Origin: UBA9676 sp963837105
GTDB lineage: Bacteria > Actinomycetota > Actinomycetes > Streptosporangiales > Streptosporangiaceae
DNA length: 64,000 bases
Direction: 5' to 3'
Assembly (NCBI GenBank): GCA_963837105.1
Contig: CAWIMG010000039.1
Location: forward strand, 1-64,000
The position numbers and the translations under genes are program-made. Below the pieces are notes generated by a model. That model worked only from the letters and a program-made list of their open reading frames with translations. It ran no database searches and was not told the DNA's origin. This document shows positions 8,165-17,220 of the stretch, piece by piece (within the stretch, counting starts at the first letter, position 1; every line of letters starts with the position of its first letter).

Positions 8165-9185
8165 CTAGCCGACCGGGGCCTTGAGCCCGGCGGCCGCGGC
8201 GGCAGCGTCCACGGCGAGCCTGGTCAGGCGCGCGTACTCGCCGCCCCTGACCAGTGGGAAGTCATGGTCCGCATCGATCTCGATCACGTCTGCGTGCAGT
8301 GTCTCGGCCAGTTCCCGCTGCTTGGACGGGCGTACCAGCCGGTCGCTCGCTGTGATCAGCATGGCGGCGGGAAGACCCAGTTGACCCGCCCAGGCGCGGG
8401 CGTCGTAGCGGCTCAGCGCGCGGCCCGCGTCGGCGAGTTCACGCGCCAGCCCGCGACGGAACTCCGCGGCCAGCCACGGCCGGTAGACGTCGAGACCGGG
8501 CGCCTTTTCGATAGCCTCGCGGAGGATCCGTTCGACGAAGCCGGCGCCGGTACCGAGCCGCAGGCCCACCTCGAGCACGGGCAGCAGGCGCCAGACCATC
8601 CGCTCCCTTGCCGTCTGGTTCCATTCGAGCGCCGTGGCCTGCATGACCAGGGCCGCGACCGTTCCCGGATGCCTCCGGGCCAGCAGCAGCCCGACCGGGC
8701 CACCCATGGAGTATCCGGCCACGATCACCTGCCGGATCCCTAGCTGGTGCAGGACCGCGGCGGCATCGTCGGCGCAATCTTCGAGGCTGAACGGCTCCGT
8801 TCAACCGCATCCCGCGTCCATGCCCACGCAGGTCCAGCGCGATCACCCGGTAGGAACCGGCGAGCTTGGCATAGACCGGGAAGAAGTTGAGGTCGGCGCT
8901 GGCGGTCCAGCCGTGGAGGAGCAGCACAGCGGGATCCGTGGGCGTTCCACCAGAGTCACGGATGAATACCTCGCCGCGGCCAGGCAGGTTGATGACGCGG
9001 CCGGGCGGGAGGTACGGCGGGACCGGCGCCAGGCCTGTACTCCGCCGCAGCGGCCGGGCAAACCGGCTCAGTCGCCGCGCCTCGTGCCTAATCGTGGGGT
9101 TCCTGGCGAACGCGGCAATAACCGCGGCCACGACCGCCACCGCGGCAACGGCCGGCGCCCGCGCCCTCCCGACCATCGTTCTCAC
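8165..9185 (-). CDS. alpha/beta-fold hydrolase, one frameshift
   Basis: N-terminal hydrophobic segment (AVAAVAVVAAVIAAFA, a likely membrane anchor), then a typical alpha/beta hydrolase: LLHGWTAS (oxyanion region), VIALDLRGHG, nucleophile elbow GYSMGG, acid TASDRLV and histidine in DADHDFPLV. The frame breaks near 8795-8810, where one frame ends MRLNGAVQP and the next continues FSLEDCADDAAAVL; a single-base error explains it. The start may be GTG 9185 or ATG 9176. It begins 8 bases after the stop of the upstream ketosynthase-like gene, so it is the last gene of a three-gene operon. Substrate unknown; hydrolysis of an acyl ester or thioester made by the ketosynthases is a guess. Confidence 0.85.
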
Positions 9186-9192
9186 CCATTTC

Positions 9193-10116
9193 TCACGGCG
9201 GGGTCTGGTGGTAGAGGGCGAGGGCGACCGTGATGCCCGCCCCCGCCGCGAGCATGAGCGTGTTCCGGGCCTCGCCGAGCCGGCCAGTTCTGATGGCTGC
9301 CTCCAGGGCGGCAATAGGCCCGGTGGTGTAGGCACCGGCCAGGTCTTCTGTCACGTACGCGACGCGGTCCCCCGGGACGCCAAGCCTGTCCCGCAAGGTG
9401 TCGAGGAAGTCCGGGGACGAGGGCGCCGGGACGAGCAGGTCGATATCCCCGATGCCGATCCCCAGGCGGCGGAGGAAGCGACGGGCAGCCTCCTCGGCGC
9501 AGTCGGCGAGGCGGGCGTGGTAGCCGGGTCTGGCGTCGATGACCATCTGGCTCCGCCCGGCCGCCCGCCGTGGGCCGCGGGCCCCCCGCCGCTCCTGCCA
9601 CACCAGCCCGCTGGCGAACAGTTCCTGGTACTCGGGAAAGGTCTCCGCGCCGAAGTCGGTGAACCCGGCCTCAGTGTCATCCCAGCCGATGAGCATCGCG
9701 CCGCCGGCCGGCTGGAATGGGGCAGGGCCGGAATCCGTGGACTCCGGGCTCACGTCGCTGGTCACGATCGCGCCGAGCCGGATGACACCGGAACGCAGCA
9801 GGCCCGACTGAAGCTGGATGGCGCTGATCACCCCGCAGGTGCCATTGAGGAGGTCGAACGAGAAGGTGCCGCGGCCGCCGACCGGCGGCTGGCCCAGGTT
9901 GGCCCCGATGTCCTCCTGGATGAGAGCGGCGAGCGCGGGCTCCCCCATGCTGTCTTCCCGGTAGATGCCGGCGTTGATGAGCATGTTGACATCGCCGGGC
10001 TCTTTCCCCGCGCGCGCGAGGCAGGCCCGGGCTGCTGCATCAGCGAGGCCCCGCGCGGTCGGCTTGCGCCATCCATGGCTGGTCAGCGCGGTTGCGGCGT
10101 CAATGCGTGCGCCCAT
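9193..10116 (-). CDS. degenerate ketosynthase III-like protein
   Basis: 307 residues of the FabH/thiolase fold, recognised from FSFDLLNGTCGVISAIQ (cysteine 94 at the nucleophile position) and the following SGLLRSGVIRLGAIV. At the normal catalytic histidine site, however, it reads DLLVPAPSSPDF (Ala231), and the usual xGNTS asparagine loop is LAGAYTTGP. It therefore keeps only one of the three catalytic residues and is also shorter than its neighbour. It overlaps the upstream complete ketosynthase by 17 bases, suggesting a partner subunit, comparable in principle to chain-length factors in KS-alpha/KS-beta pairs. Whether the two form a heterodimer is inference. Confidence 0.8.
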   Translation of the reverse strand: MGARIDAATALTSHGWRKPTARGLADAAARACLARAGKEPGDVNMLINAGIYREDSMGEPALAALIQEDIGANLGQPPVGGRGTFSFDLLNGTCGVISAIQLQSGLLRSGVIRLGAIVTSDVSPESTDSGPAPFQPAGGAMLIGWDDTEAGFTDFGAETFPEYQELFASGLVWQERRGARGPRRAAGRSQMVIDARPGYHARLADCAEEAARRFLRRLGIGIGDIDLLVPAPSSPDFLDTLRDRLGVPGDRVAYVTEDLAGAYTTGPIAALEAAIRTGRLGEARNTLMLAAGAGITVALALYHQTPP

Positions 10117-11209
10117 AGTGGTCCACCTTGCCGTCGATGGTGAAAACAGCGATGCCGATCTCGATGCCGGAGGCGAGTGCCAGCAGCATCACCCGGTCTC
10201 CCTTGTGGATCCGCTGCTCTTGCAGGTACTTGTGGAGCGCCACGAACAACGTGGTCGACGACGTGTTGCCGTATTCCTCCAGATTGACGACCACATGCTT
10301 GGGCTTGGCGCCGAGGCGGCGGGCGAATTCCTCGGTACCTTTGCGGATGGCCCGGGCCGAGGTCTGATGCGGGATCAGGTAGTCGATGTCGGACAGGTCG
10401 ATCCCGGCTTCGCCGATCACCTCAGCGACCAGCGGCGCCATGTCCTCGATCGCCACCTTGTGCAGGGTCCTGGACCTCGTGTACATCTGAGCGCCCGGGC
10501 CCACAGTGCTGGGGAAGGCGAGACAGAGCCGGCTGTGCTCGGCGAGGGTGGTGAACCCGATGACGTCGATGCCGGAGCCTCTTGGTGCGCGTTCCACGAT
10601 CACGGCGGCACCGGCGTCACCGAGCGTCAGCGAGGCCAGTTGCTTGCTGAACAACGACCGGATCTGCCGCGCCGCGTTCCAGCTCAGGTGGGAGATGTAC
10701 TCGCCGGAAACCACCATCCCGCAGCTGATCTCACCGCGGGTGATGAGGTCCTGCAGCAGGAACACCCCGGTCAGCATTCCGGCGCAGGCGTTGGAGAGGT
10801 CAAAGTTCACCGCACGGGTGGCACCGATCGCCTGCTTGATATACAGGCTGAGCGGGGGCTCGAAGGTCTGCGAGAACCGGCCGCGGGAACGGGTGATGCT
10901 GGTGCTGACCAGCATCTCTATTTCTGGCGCCTGATGCTGTGAGTGAGCCAGGCAGTCGCGGGCGGCCCCGGTGGCCAGGGTCAGGGAATTCTCGCCCGGC
11001 CCGACGACGTGACGTTCGTGGATGCCGGTCAGCCGTTCCAGCTGGATGCGGGTGCGGTGGCTGGTCTGGCTCATCAGATCCCTGGTCGTCAGCCGCCGCG
11101 CGGGCAGCTTCACACCCACGCTCTCGATCCGGCACCCCCATGGATTGCCGGAACCATCCGATTCAAGGGCCAGCCAGCGGTCTGGCTGGCTGCCGCCTGC
11201 TCCTGCCAT
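10100..11209 (-). CDS. 3-oxoacyl-ACP synthase III family ketosynthase
   Basis: 369 residues with the full FabH-type catalytic triad: Cys142 in DLSNACAGML, His281 in LIPHQTSARA and Asn315 in EYGNTSSTT. Such enzymes condense an acyl-CoA or acyl-ACP starter with a second acyl unit. A ribosome site GGAGG lies just before the ATG at 11209. It is first in a minus-strand operon with a degenerate ketosynthase and an alpha/beta hydrolase, and is divergent from a second hydrolase. It is not housekeeping FabH in context, since no fatty-acid synthase genes are nearby. HMG-CoA synthase was considered and not favoured, because the sequence follows FabH spacing. Confidence 0.88.
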   Translation of the reverse strand: MAGAGGSQPDRWLALESDGSGNPWGCRIESVGVKLPARRLTTRDLMSQTSHRTRIQLERLTGIHERHVVGPGENSLTLATGAARDCLAHSQHQAPEIEMLVSTSITRSRGRFSQTFEPPLSLYIKQAIGATRAVNFDLSNACAGMLTGVFLLQDLITRGEISCGMVVSGEYISHLSWNAARQIRSLFSKQLASLTLGDAGAAVIVERAPRGSGIDVIGFTTLAEHSRLCLAFPSTVGPGAQMYTRSRTLHKVAIEDMAPLVAEVIGEAGIDLSDIDYLIPHQTSARAIRKGTEEFARRLGAKPKHVVVNLEEYGNTSSTTLFVALHKYLQEQRIHKGDRVMLLALASGIEIGIAVFTIDGKVDHYGRTH

Positions 11210-11260
11210 CAGCCGCCTCCGTGCGCTCTCACCGCTTCGCCCGTCGGGCTATGCTCGTAT

Positions 11261-12187
11261 ATGCACAATGGCCGGTTCAGCATGATCCGCTCTAGGGGCG
11301 AACGTCATCGGCGGGGAGACGTAAGCCCCGATATCCGGCCGGCTTCCGAAGCCACGCGGCACACCCTGGCGTACGGCCAGTACGAGCTGGCATATGAGGT
11401 CTACGGCTCAGGCGACCGGGTGCTCGTATGGCTGCACGCGTTGCTGTTCGACGCCAATCTCGGCCGCAGCCTGGCCCGGAGACTGGCCGCCCGGGGCAAC
11501 CGCGTGGTGCTGCTCGACCTGCTGGGGCACGGCCGCAGCGCCAAACCCCGCCATGCGGGCGCCCACCGGATGGATCTCTACGCGGAGCAGGTGCTGTGCC
11601 TGCTGGACGAGCTCGGCGCGGATCAGGTGGTGCTGGGAGGCGTCTCGCTGGGCACCAACGTGAGCCTGCTCACCGCGGTGCAGGCGCCCGAGCGGGTCCG
11701 GGGCCTGGTTCTGGAAATGCCGGTGCTCGAATGGGCTGCCCCGGCGGCGGCGGTCACGTTCGTGCCGCTCCTGTTCGAGGTGCACTACGCCCGGGCCGCG
11801 CTGCGGCTGGTCACCCGGGCCGCTGCCCGCCTTCCCCGTTCCGGACTGGGCCCGCTCGACTCGTTCCTCAATACCGCCGCGTCGGATCCAGACGAGATCG
11901 CCGCCGTGTTGCACGGGTTGCTGATGGGTCCCATCGCCCCGACCGTCGACCAGCGCCGGGCCATCACCGCGCCGGCGCTGGTGCTGGGGCACGGGGTCGA
12001 TCTGATCCACTCGTTCACCGACGCGAAACGGCTTGCGCGCCAGCTCCCCGATGCCAGGCTGATCCGGACCCGCACTTTCGCTGAGCTGTGGGTGCGGCCC
12101 GCCCGTCTGACCACCGAAATCAGTGAGTTCCTTGACCATGTCTGGGCGGGTGGCGAGCCTCAGCAGCCGCTCGGCATGGCCTGCTGA
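11261..12187 (+). CDS. alpha/beta-fold hydrolase
   Basis: About 308 residues. VLVWLHALLFDANLG gives the oxyanion region, VVLLDLLGHGRSAKP the next strand, and GGVSLGTNVS the nucleophile elbow (GxSxG). LVLGHGVDLIHSFTDAKRLA carries the acid position. The place of the usual catalytic histidine reads TRTFAELWVRPARL, so the histidine is not obvious. Two ATGs (11261, 11282) are possible starts; neither has a clear ribosome site. It is divergent from the ketosynthase operon and convergent with the Baeyer-Villiger monooxygenase. Hydrolysis of the ester produced by that enzyme is a plausible role. Confidence 0.85.
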   Translation: MHNGRFSMIRSRGERHRRGDVSPDIRPASEATRHTLAYGQYELAYEVYGSGDRVLVWLHALLFDANLGRSLARRLAARGNRVVLLDLLGHGRSAKPRHAGAHRMDLYAEQVLCLLDELGADQVVLGGVSLGTNVSLLTAVQAPERVRGLVLEMPVLEWAAPAAAVTFVPLLFEVHYARAALRLVTRAAARLPRSGLGPLDSFLNTAASDPDEIAAVLHGLLMGPIAPTVDQRRAITAPALVLGHGVDLIHSFTDAKRLARQLPDARLIRTRTFAELWVRPARLTTEISEFLDHVWAGGEPQQPLGMAC

Positions 12188-12231
12188 GCACGGCGCGCGG
12201 CCAGGGGCCACTGTCCTGGTGATCCGGCCCG

Positions 12232-13698
12232 TCAGCGGATCAGGTAATCAGCACGGCGCGCCCGCCTGGTGCGGGCCCAGTACTCGAAGCTGAACCCCGG
12301 CCACAGGGCCCGGTTGACGCCCTGAGCGTCCAGGTACCAGCTCGTGCAGCCGCCCTGACTCCACACCGCCCGGCCCAGGCGGCGCTGGATCCCGTGGTTG
12401 AACCGGCGCTGCGCCGACGTTTTGACTTCGATCGTGTTCCCGCCCTGCCGGGCGAGCAGCCGCAGGCAGCTCAGCACGTGCTGGACCTGGCTTTCGATCA
12501 TGAAGATGACCGAGTTGTGCCCCAGGCCCGTGTTCGGGCCCAGCAGCAGGAAGAAGTTCGGGAACCCGGCGACGGTGACGCCGTGATAGGCCTCGGCGCC
12601 GCCGCGCCACACGTCCTGGAGCTTGATGCCGTCGCGGCCGGCCACGTTGAGCTCTGTGAGCGCCTCGACGGTCTTGAAACCGGTGCCGTAGATGATCACA
12701 TCGGCGTCGTACGCGCTGCCGTCTGCGCAAGTCAGTCCACGGTCAGTGACCCGGGCGATCGGTTGAGTCACGAGGTCCACGTTGGGCCGGGCGAGCGCCG
12801 GATAGTAATTCGAAGACAGCAGGATCCGTTTGCACCCGATGGTGTAGTCCGGTGTCACCTTCTCGCGTAGAGCCGGGTCACTGACCTGACGGGCGATGTG
12901 GTGCTCGGCGATCCGCTGCAATGGCGCCATCAACTGGGGGTGCACGGCGAACCCGGCCGCGCGGATCTCGAGCAGCCAGTAGATCCCGTCGCGGAACGCC
13001 CGCATCACCGGCGGGGCGGCGGCGAAAACGGCCCGGGCCGCAGGCGGGATCCCGAAGTCGGGCCGCGGGTGGATCCATGGCGGCGTTCGCTGGAAGACAT
13101 GAACCTGGGCAGCTTGTTTGGCGATCTCGGGGATGAACTGGATCGCCGAAGCGCCCGTCCCGATGACCGCGACCCGCTTGCCGGTAAGGCTGCAGGAACG
13201 GTCCCATTGCGCCGAGTGGAAGGCGGGGCCGGTGAACTGGCCGGCACCCGGAATCTCCGGGATCGAGGGGAGGTGCAGGGCCCCGATACCGGAGACAATC
13301 GCACGGGCGGTGTACGCCTCGCCCGCCGCCGTCGTGATGTGCCAGCGGCCAGCCGCGTCATCCCATTCCATGCGCTCCACCCGGCACCCGAACCGGATGT
13401 GCGCGGAGATTCCGTACCTGCGCACGCACCGCCGCAGGTACTCCCATATCTCCTCTTGCGGCGCGAACATCCGTGACCAGCCGGGATTGAGCTCGAACGA
13501 GAACGAGTACAGGTGTGACGGCACGTCGCACGCGCAGCCGGGATACGTGTTGTCCCGCCACGTGCCGCCGAGGTCGTCGTTCTTCTCCAGGATCACGAAG
13601 TCGTCGTAGCCGGCCTGTTTCAGCCGGATCGCCATGCAGAGGCCAGCGAACCCCGACCCGATGATGATGATCGCCGGGTCGTCATGTGCCGGGCTCAT
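12232..13698 (-). CDS. Baeyer-Villiger type flavin monooxygenase
   Basis: 488 residues. GSGFAG (14-19) is the FAD-binding site, GTGASA (180-185) the NADPH site, and FTGPAFHSAQWD (155-166) fits the type I Baeyer-Villiger fingerprint FxGxxxHxxxW(P/D). Such enzymes insert oxygen next to a ketone to make an ester; mycobacterial EthA and MymA belong to this group. The ATG at 13698 overlaps the SDR stop (ATGA), so the two are translationally coupled: the SDR could make the ketone that this enzyme oxidises. An upstream in-frame extension exists but is antisense-like and arginine/glycine-rich. Confidence 0.92.
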   Translation of the reverse strand: MSPAHDDPAIIIIGSGFAGLCMAIRLKQAGYDDFVILEKNDDLGGTWRDNTYPGCACDVPSHLYSFSFELNPGWSRMFAPQEEIWEYLRRCVRRYGISAHIRFGCRVERMEWDDAAGRWHITTAAGEAYTARAIVSGIGALHLPSIPEIPGAGQFTGPAFHSAQWDRSCSLTGKRVAVIGTGASAIQFIPEIAKQAAQVHVFQRTPPWIHPRPDFGIPPAARAVFAAAPPVMRAFRDGIYWLLEIRAAGFAVHPQLMAPLQRIAEHHIARQVSDPALREKVTPDYTIGCKRILLSSNYYPALARPNVDLVTQPIARVTDRGLTCADGSAYDADVIIYGTGFKTVEALTELNVAGRDGIKLQDVWRGGAEAYHGVTVAGFPNFFLLLGPNTGLGHNSVIFMIESQVQHVLSCLRLLARQGGNTIEVKTSAQRRFNHGIQRRLGRAVWSQGGCTSWYLDAQGVNRALWPGFSFEYWARTRRARRADYLIR

Positions 13699-14612
13699 GG
13701 CCGCGCCTCCCGGGCCGCGGTCACCACCGGCGCGCCTGCCGCTCTGACGTCCGCGGCGCCGCCCGCCCCGAGGGGATGGGTCGCGGCACCCGTCGCCAGC
13801 CATCGCGCCTCCATCTCCGGCATGGCGCGGGAAGCGAACTTCGCGGCGATCATCGGTGCCACTCCCCTGATCAACTGCATCGGTGGCAGCCAGCGCTGGC
13901 CATAGACACGCGGGGCGCGCCTGGCAATCCCGTCCACCAGTGCGTCCGCCACCGGCCCCGCGGGGCTGGTGCGGCCGGCCGGGAACGGCAGCCCGGCGCG
14001 CATCAGCCGCAGCGCCGCGTTCTCGTCCGCCCCGCGCACCATGTCGGTGTCGGTCCAGCTCAGATAGGCCACGCCGACCCGCACTCCATGGTGTGCCACC
14101 TCGGCGCGGACGGCCTGCGCGAACGCCTCCACGCCGGCTTTGCTCGCGCAATACGCCGCCATCATCGGGGCTGGGGTGAGCGCGGCCAGCGACGCCACCT
14201 GCAGCAGGTAACCCCTGCTTTCGAGCAGGGCGGGCAGGAATGCCCGGGCGGTGGCCACGCTGCCGAGCAGGTTGACCTCGATGACCCGCGCGAACGCACG
14301 GGCGTCGGAGTAGAGGAACGGGCCGCCGATGGCGATTCCCGCGTTGGCGACCACGACGTCGATCCGGCCGTAGCAGTCGCGGACCGCAGCGGCGGCGGCG
14401 GCTAGCGCGTGCTCGTCGGTCACGTCAGCCCGCCACCAGCGGGAGCGCGGTCCGCAGCAGGCGGACACCGCGGCGAGTTCGCCCGGTTCGAGGCCGAGCA
14501 GGACCACCTGCGCGTTCCGCGCGGCCAGGCGCCTGGCAACGGACGCCCCGATGCCCCGCGCGGCCCCAGTGACGACCACGACCTGATCCGCCAGGTCCTT
14601 GGCTTGTCCCAT
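13695..14612 (-). CDS. short-chain dehydrogenase/reductase
   Basis: 305 residues, classical SDR: TGAARGIG (15-22) cofactor loop, NAGI at 90-93, and Ser141, Tyr154 and Lys158 as the catalytic set (YCASK). A C-terminal extension of about 60 residues contains PRVYGQRWLPPMQLIRG and an alanine/glycine-rich tail. It resembles the SadH type (oxidation of secondary alcohols to ketones) found beside BVMOs in mycobacteria. It lies 44 bases downstream of the MerR gene, behind a 32-bp palindrome, and is coupled to the monooxygenase. Confidence 0.9.
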   Translation of the reverse strand: MGQAKDLADQVVVVTGAARGIGASVARRLAARNAQVVLLGLEPGELAAVSACCGPRSRWWRADVTDEHALAAAAAAVRDCYGRIDVVVANAGIAIGGPFLYSDARAFARVIEVNLLGSVATARAFLPALLESRGYLLQVASLAALTPAPMMAAYCASKAGVEAFAQAVRAEVAHHGVRVGVAYLSWTDTDMVRGADENAALRLMRAGLPFPAGRTSPAGPVADALVDGIARRAPRVYGQRWLPPMQLIRGVAPMIAAKFASRAMPEMEARWLATGAATHPLGAGGAADVRAAGAPVVTAAREARP

Positions 14613-14639
14613 CGCGGCGCCTGTTCTCTGCACTGTCCA

Positions 14640-14671
14640 TCGATTGTGCCAGTAATTACTGGCACAATCGA
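14640..14671. promoter_or_regulatory. 32-bp perfect palindrome, candidate operator
   Basis: A perfect inverted repeat with no central spacer, 16 bases per arm, centre AGTAATTACT and outer arms TCGATTGTGCC/GGCACAATCGA. It sits between the MerR coding end (which it overlaps by 16 bases) and the SDR start. It is AT-rich in the centre and has no T-run, so it looks like a dimer-binding operator rather than a terminator. The adjacent MerR-family protein is the obvious candidate ligand. Confidence 0.7.
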
Positions 14672-15498
14672 GATGATAACTCACTCCCCCCGGTGGCGAT
14701 CGGGGTCGCGAGCAGCCGCATGAACTCGCCGTAGGTGACGCGGGCGCGCCTGTCCATGGCCCGGCTGAACTCGGCATCGATCGCGGTCCGCGCGACCGGC
14801 CGCAGCCTCTCGATCGTCTCGGTCAGCCGCGCGACCTCGTGCGGTGGCGGAACGCCACTGCCGGGGCCGAACACATGGGTGATGACAAGCTCGACGAACA
14901 GCGATGCGATGCTGTCCAGGCCCGCCTGCAGCTCACGGCCGGTGGCCAGGATCGCGGGCAGCGGGATGCCCTCGCGCACCAGGGCAGCGGCCGTGTCGAG
15001 CAGCCGGCGGCTGACGTGAACGACACGATCTCCGTCGACCTCGATGTAGCCGAGGCGGACCGCCTCGGCGAGCACCTCGGGTGTGAGCTGGCCCGCGAGC
15101 AGTGATGACACATCGGCAACGGTTACTGGCACCGGCGCCTCGTCTCCCCAGGGGGCTGTGATCGCCTGCTCCAGGCCAAGCAGATCGGCCAGCTCGTAGC
15201 CCTGTTCCCGGGCTGAGAGCAGCTCACCGATCCCGCCGAGCGTGTGGCCGCGGTCCAGCAGCTGGCTGATAATCCGCAGGCGGGTCAGGTGAGCCTGCGA
15301 GTACCAGGCGATCCGTCCCTGACGCCGCGGCGGCGGGAGCAGCTTCCGCTCCTGGTAGTAGCGCACTGTGCGGATCGTGACCCTCGCCGCGGCGGCGAGT
15401 TCCCCGACGCGGTACTCACGCGCGGCGAGCACCTCGTCCGCCGCGCGGCTCACACGACTGTGCGCCGGGCCATCCGCCGCATCCACCTGCGCAAGCAT
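14656..15498 (-). CDS. MerR family transcriptional regulator
   Basis: 280 residues. The winged helix is clear: YRVGELAAAARVTIRTVRYYQERKLL begins at about residue 29, followed by GRIAWYSQAHLTRLRIISQLLDRGHTL. The long C-terminal region has no cysteine metal site and probably binds a small organic ligand. The gene lies 25 bases downstream of the WS/DGAT gene and just upstream of the SDR and monooxygenase, with the palindrome at its 3' end, so it is likely the local regulator of that operon. Confidence 0.88.
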   Translation of the reverse strand: MLAQVDAADGPAHSRVSRAADEVLAAREYRVGELAAAARVTIRTVRYYQERKLLPPPRRQGRIAWYSQAHLTRLRIISQLLDRGHTLGGIGELLSAREQGYELADLLGLEQAITAPWGDEAPVPVTVADVSSLLAGQLTPEVLAEAVRLGYIEVDGDRVVHVSRRLLDTAAALVREGIPLPAILATGRELQAGLDSIASLFVELVITHVFGPGSGVPPPHEVARLTETIERLRPVARTAIDAEFSRAMDRRARVTYGEFMRLLATPIATGGSELSSRLCQ

Positions 15499-15523
15499 AG
15501 GCGGTGGGGGTGGCGCCCGGCCG

Positions 15524-17002
15524 CTACGGGTGAGTGGCCGCTGGCCGCCGTTTGGCCGCCGCAGGCCGCTTCCTGGCCGCCGCAGGCCGCTCCTTGGCCG
15601 CCGCTGACCGGCGGTGACGCTTGGCGGCCTTCAGGAGCTCGGACATACCGTGCTCGATGCCATGGGCGATGACATCGAGGTCGGGGTTGGCCCCGAAGTC
15701 GCCGGTGACTCCGAAGGTGACGTTGCCGCAGTAGGTGAAGATCGAGATACCGGTACGGACCGTGGAGGCGATGGGGACGTAGGGAATGATCTCCAGAAGC
15801 CGGCGGCCCAGCCCGTAGAGCGGCTGCTGCGGGCCTGGCACGTTCGTGGTGACCGTCACGATCTCCCGCTGGGGAAGCCCGAACGCGAGCCTGACCCACC
15901 AGGACGTGAGCGGGAACGGGGTGTAACGGCCCAGCGAGGTCAGGGCCTCGCCCACCATTGCCTCCCTGGTTGTCTTCAGGGCCTGCAGTTCGGCCTGGAC
16001 GGCCGCCAGCCGTTGCACCGGGTCGGCGACGTGGACGGGGAGGTCGGCCAGGACAGCCGAGACCCGGTTCTCGTAGATACCCTCCTCACCGGGGGCACGC
16101 AGGGAGACTGGGACCAGGGAGCGGACCATGTGCGGTCCGGGCTCCTCGCCACGGGCGAGCAGCAGGGCGCGGAAGCCGCCGCTGATCGCGGCCAGCACGA
16201 CATCATTCACGGTGCCGCCGAGTTCCTGCTTGATCGCCTTCACATCATCCAGCGACGACCGGGCCCAGGTGTACCGGCGCTGCTTGCCGATGTGCCCGCT
16301 CAGCGACGACCCGGCGGCCGGCCACAACGCGGGCGCCAGCTTCGCGATGGCACGTGCGGTGCCGGCAGCCTGACGGACGGCACCGCCTGGATCGGCGGCC
16401 ACGGTGCCGCCGATAGCCAGGGCTTCCCGGACCGGGAAAACTACCGTGTCCACGGCGGCCTGAGCGGCCAGCTCGATGCCCGACGGCTCGGCACCCACGG
16501 TCCGGTCGTCGGCGGCGGGCGGTGACGGCTCGGGCGAGAAGTCGAAGATCACCCGGTACAGGTCGGTGCCCGAGATCCCGTTGACCATGCAATGGTGCAC
16601 CTTCGAGATCACCGCCCAGCGGCCCCCGGCGAGTCCTTCGGCAAACCAGTACTCCCACAGCGGGTGGTCCCGGTCGAGCCGCTGGGACATCACCCGCGCC
16701 ATCAGGTCGGCGAGCTGCTTGTCGCCTCCCGGCGCGGGCAGAGCGGTCCGCCGGACGTGGTACCGAAGGTCGAAGCCAGGGTCGTCCACCCAGACCGGCC
16801 GCCCCATGCGAAGCGGCACCGGACGGAGCTTCTGCCGGTAGCGGGGCACGCGCGGCAACCGCCCGGCCAGGAATGCCAGCACGTCCTCATGGGACGGGGC
16901 CGGGCCTTCGAACACCGCGATCGACGCGATCGCCATCGACGTGTGTGGATCCCGGTCCTCCGCGTCGACGAACAGAGCATCCAGCGCACTCAGCCTGTCC
17001 AT
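15524..17002 (-). CDS. wax ester synthase/diacylglycerol acyltransferase (WS/DGAT)
   Basis: 492 residues starting MDRLSALDALFVDAEDRDPH, the usual WS/DGAT opening. Family members esterify acyl-CoA to an alcohol or diacylglycerol for storage or envelope lipids. The active-site motif HHxxxDG reads HHCMVNG (136-142): both histidines are kept, but the conserved Asp is Asn141. Later family blocks are present, such as NDVVLAAISGGFRALLL and TNVPGPQQPLYGLG. The last 35 residues are an Ala/Lys/Arg-rich tail built on AAAK/RPAA units, possibly for membrane or nucleic-acid contact. It is first in a series with MerR, SDR and monooxygenase genes. Confidence 0.93.
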   Translation of the reverse strand: MDRLSALDALFVDAEDRDPHTSMAIASIAVFEGPAPSHEDVLAFLAGRLPRVPRYRQKLRPVPLRMGRPVWVDDPGFDLRYHVRRTALPAPGGDKQLADLMARVMSQRLDRDHPLWEYWFAEGLAGGRWAVISKVHHCMVNGISGTDLYRVIFDFSPEPSPPAADDRTVGAEPSGIELAAQAAVDTVVFPVREALAIGGTVAADPGGAVRQAAGTARAIAKLAPALWPAAGSSLSGHIGKQRRYTWARSSLDDVKAIKQELGGTVNDVVLAAISGGFRALLLARGEEPGPHMVRSLVPVSLRAPGEEGIYENRVSAVLADLPVHVADPVQRLAAVQAELQALKTTREAMVGEALTSLGRYTPFPLTSWWVRLAFGLPQREIVTVTTNVPGPQQPLYGLGRRLLEIIPYVPIASTVRTGISIFTYCGNVTFGVTGDFGANPDLDVIAHGIEHGMSELLKAAKRHRRSAAAKERPAAARKRPAAAKRRPAATHP

Positions 17003-17220
17003 GCCGCCTCTTCCCAGCGCCGCCGGTCCCCCGTACTGCCGTCCCGCGGCGCCGGGCGGGCGCTGTATTCCCTATCTGCTCCGCATCGTAAGCCGCGCGC
17101 TGCCCGGCCCACCCGGGCCAGTCGTCCCCGCTGCGGGGACCTTCGGCTCTGAAACGCCCAGGCAGCGCCTGCCAGGGTAGGCCCATGACGGCAGCCAGAC
17201 CCGGATCCGGGTAGCACTCA

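Noticed and set aside
10100..11209. HMG-CoA synthase, as a partner of the HMG-CoA reductase.
   Set aside because: Motif spacing (NACAG, PHQTS, YGNTS) is that of FabH-type ketosynthases.
12232..14151. The longer 639-codon reading of the monooxygenase.
   Set aside because: The extra N-terminus is the antisense-like shadow of the SDR gene; the true start overlaps the SDR stop (ATGA).
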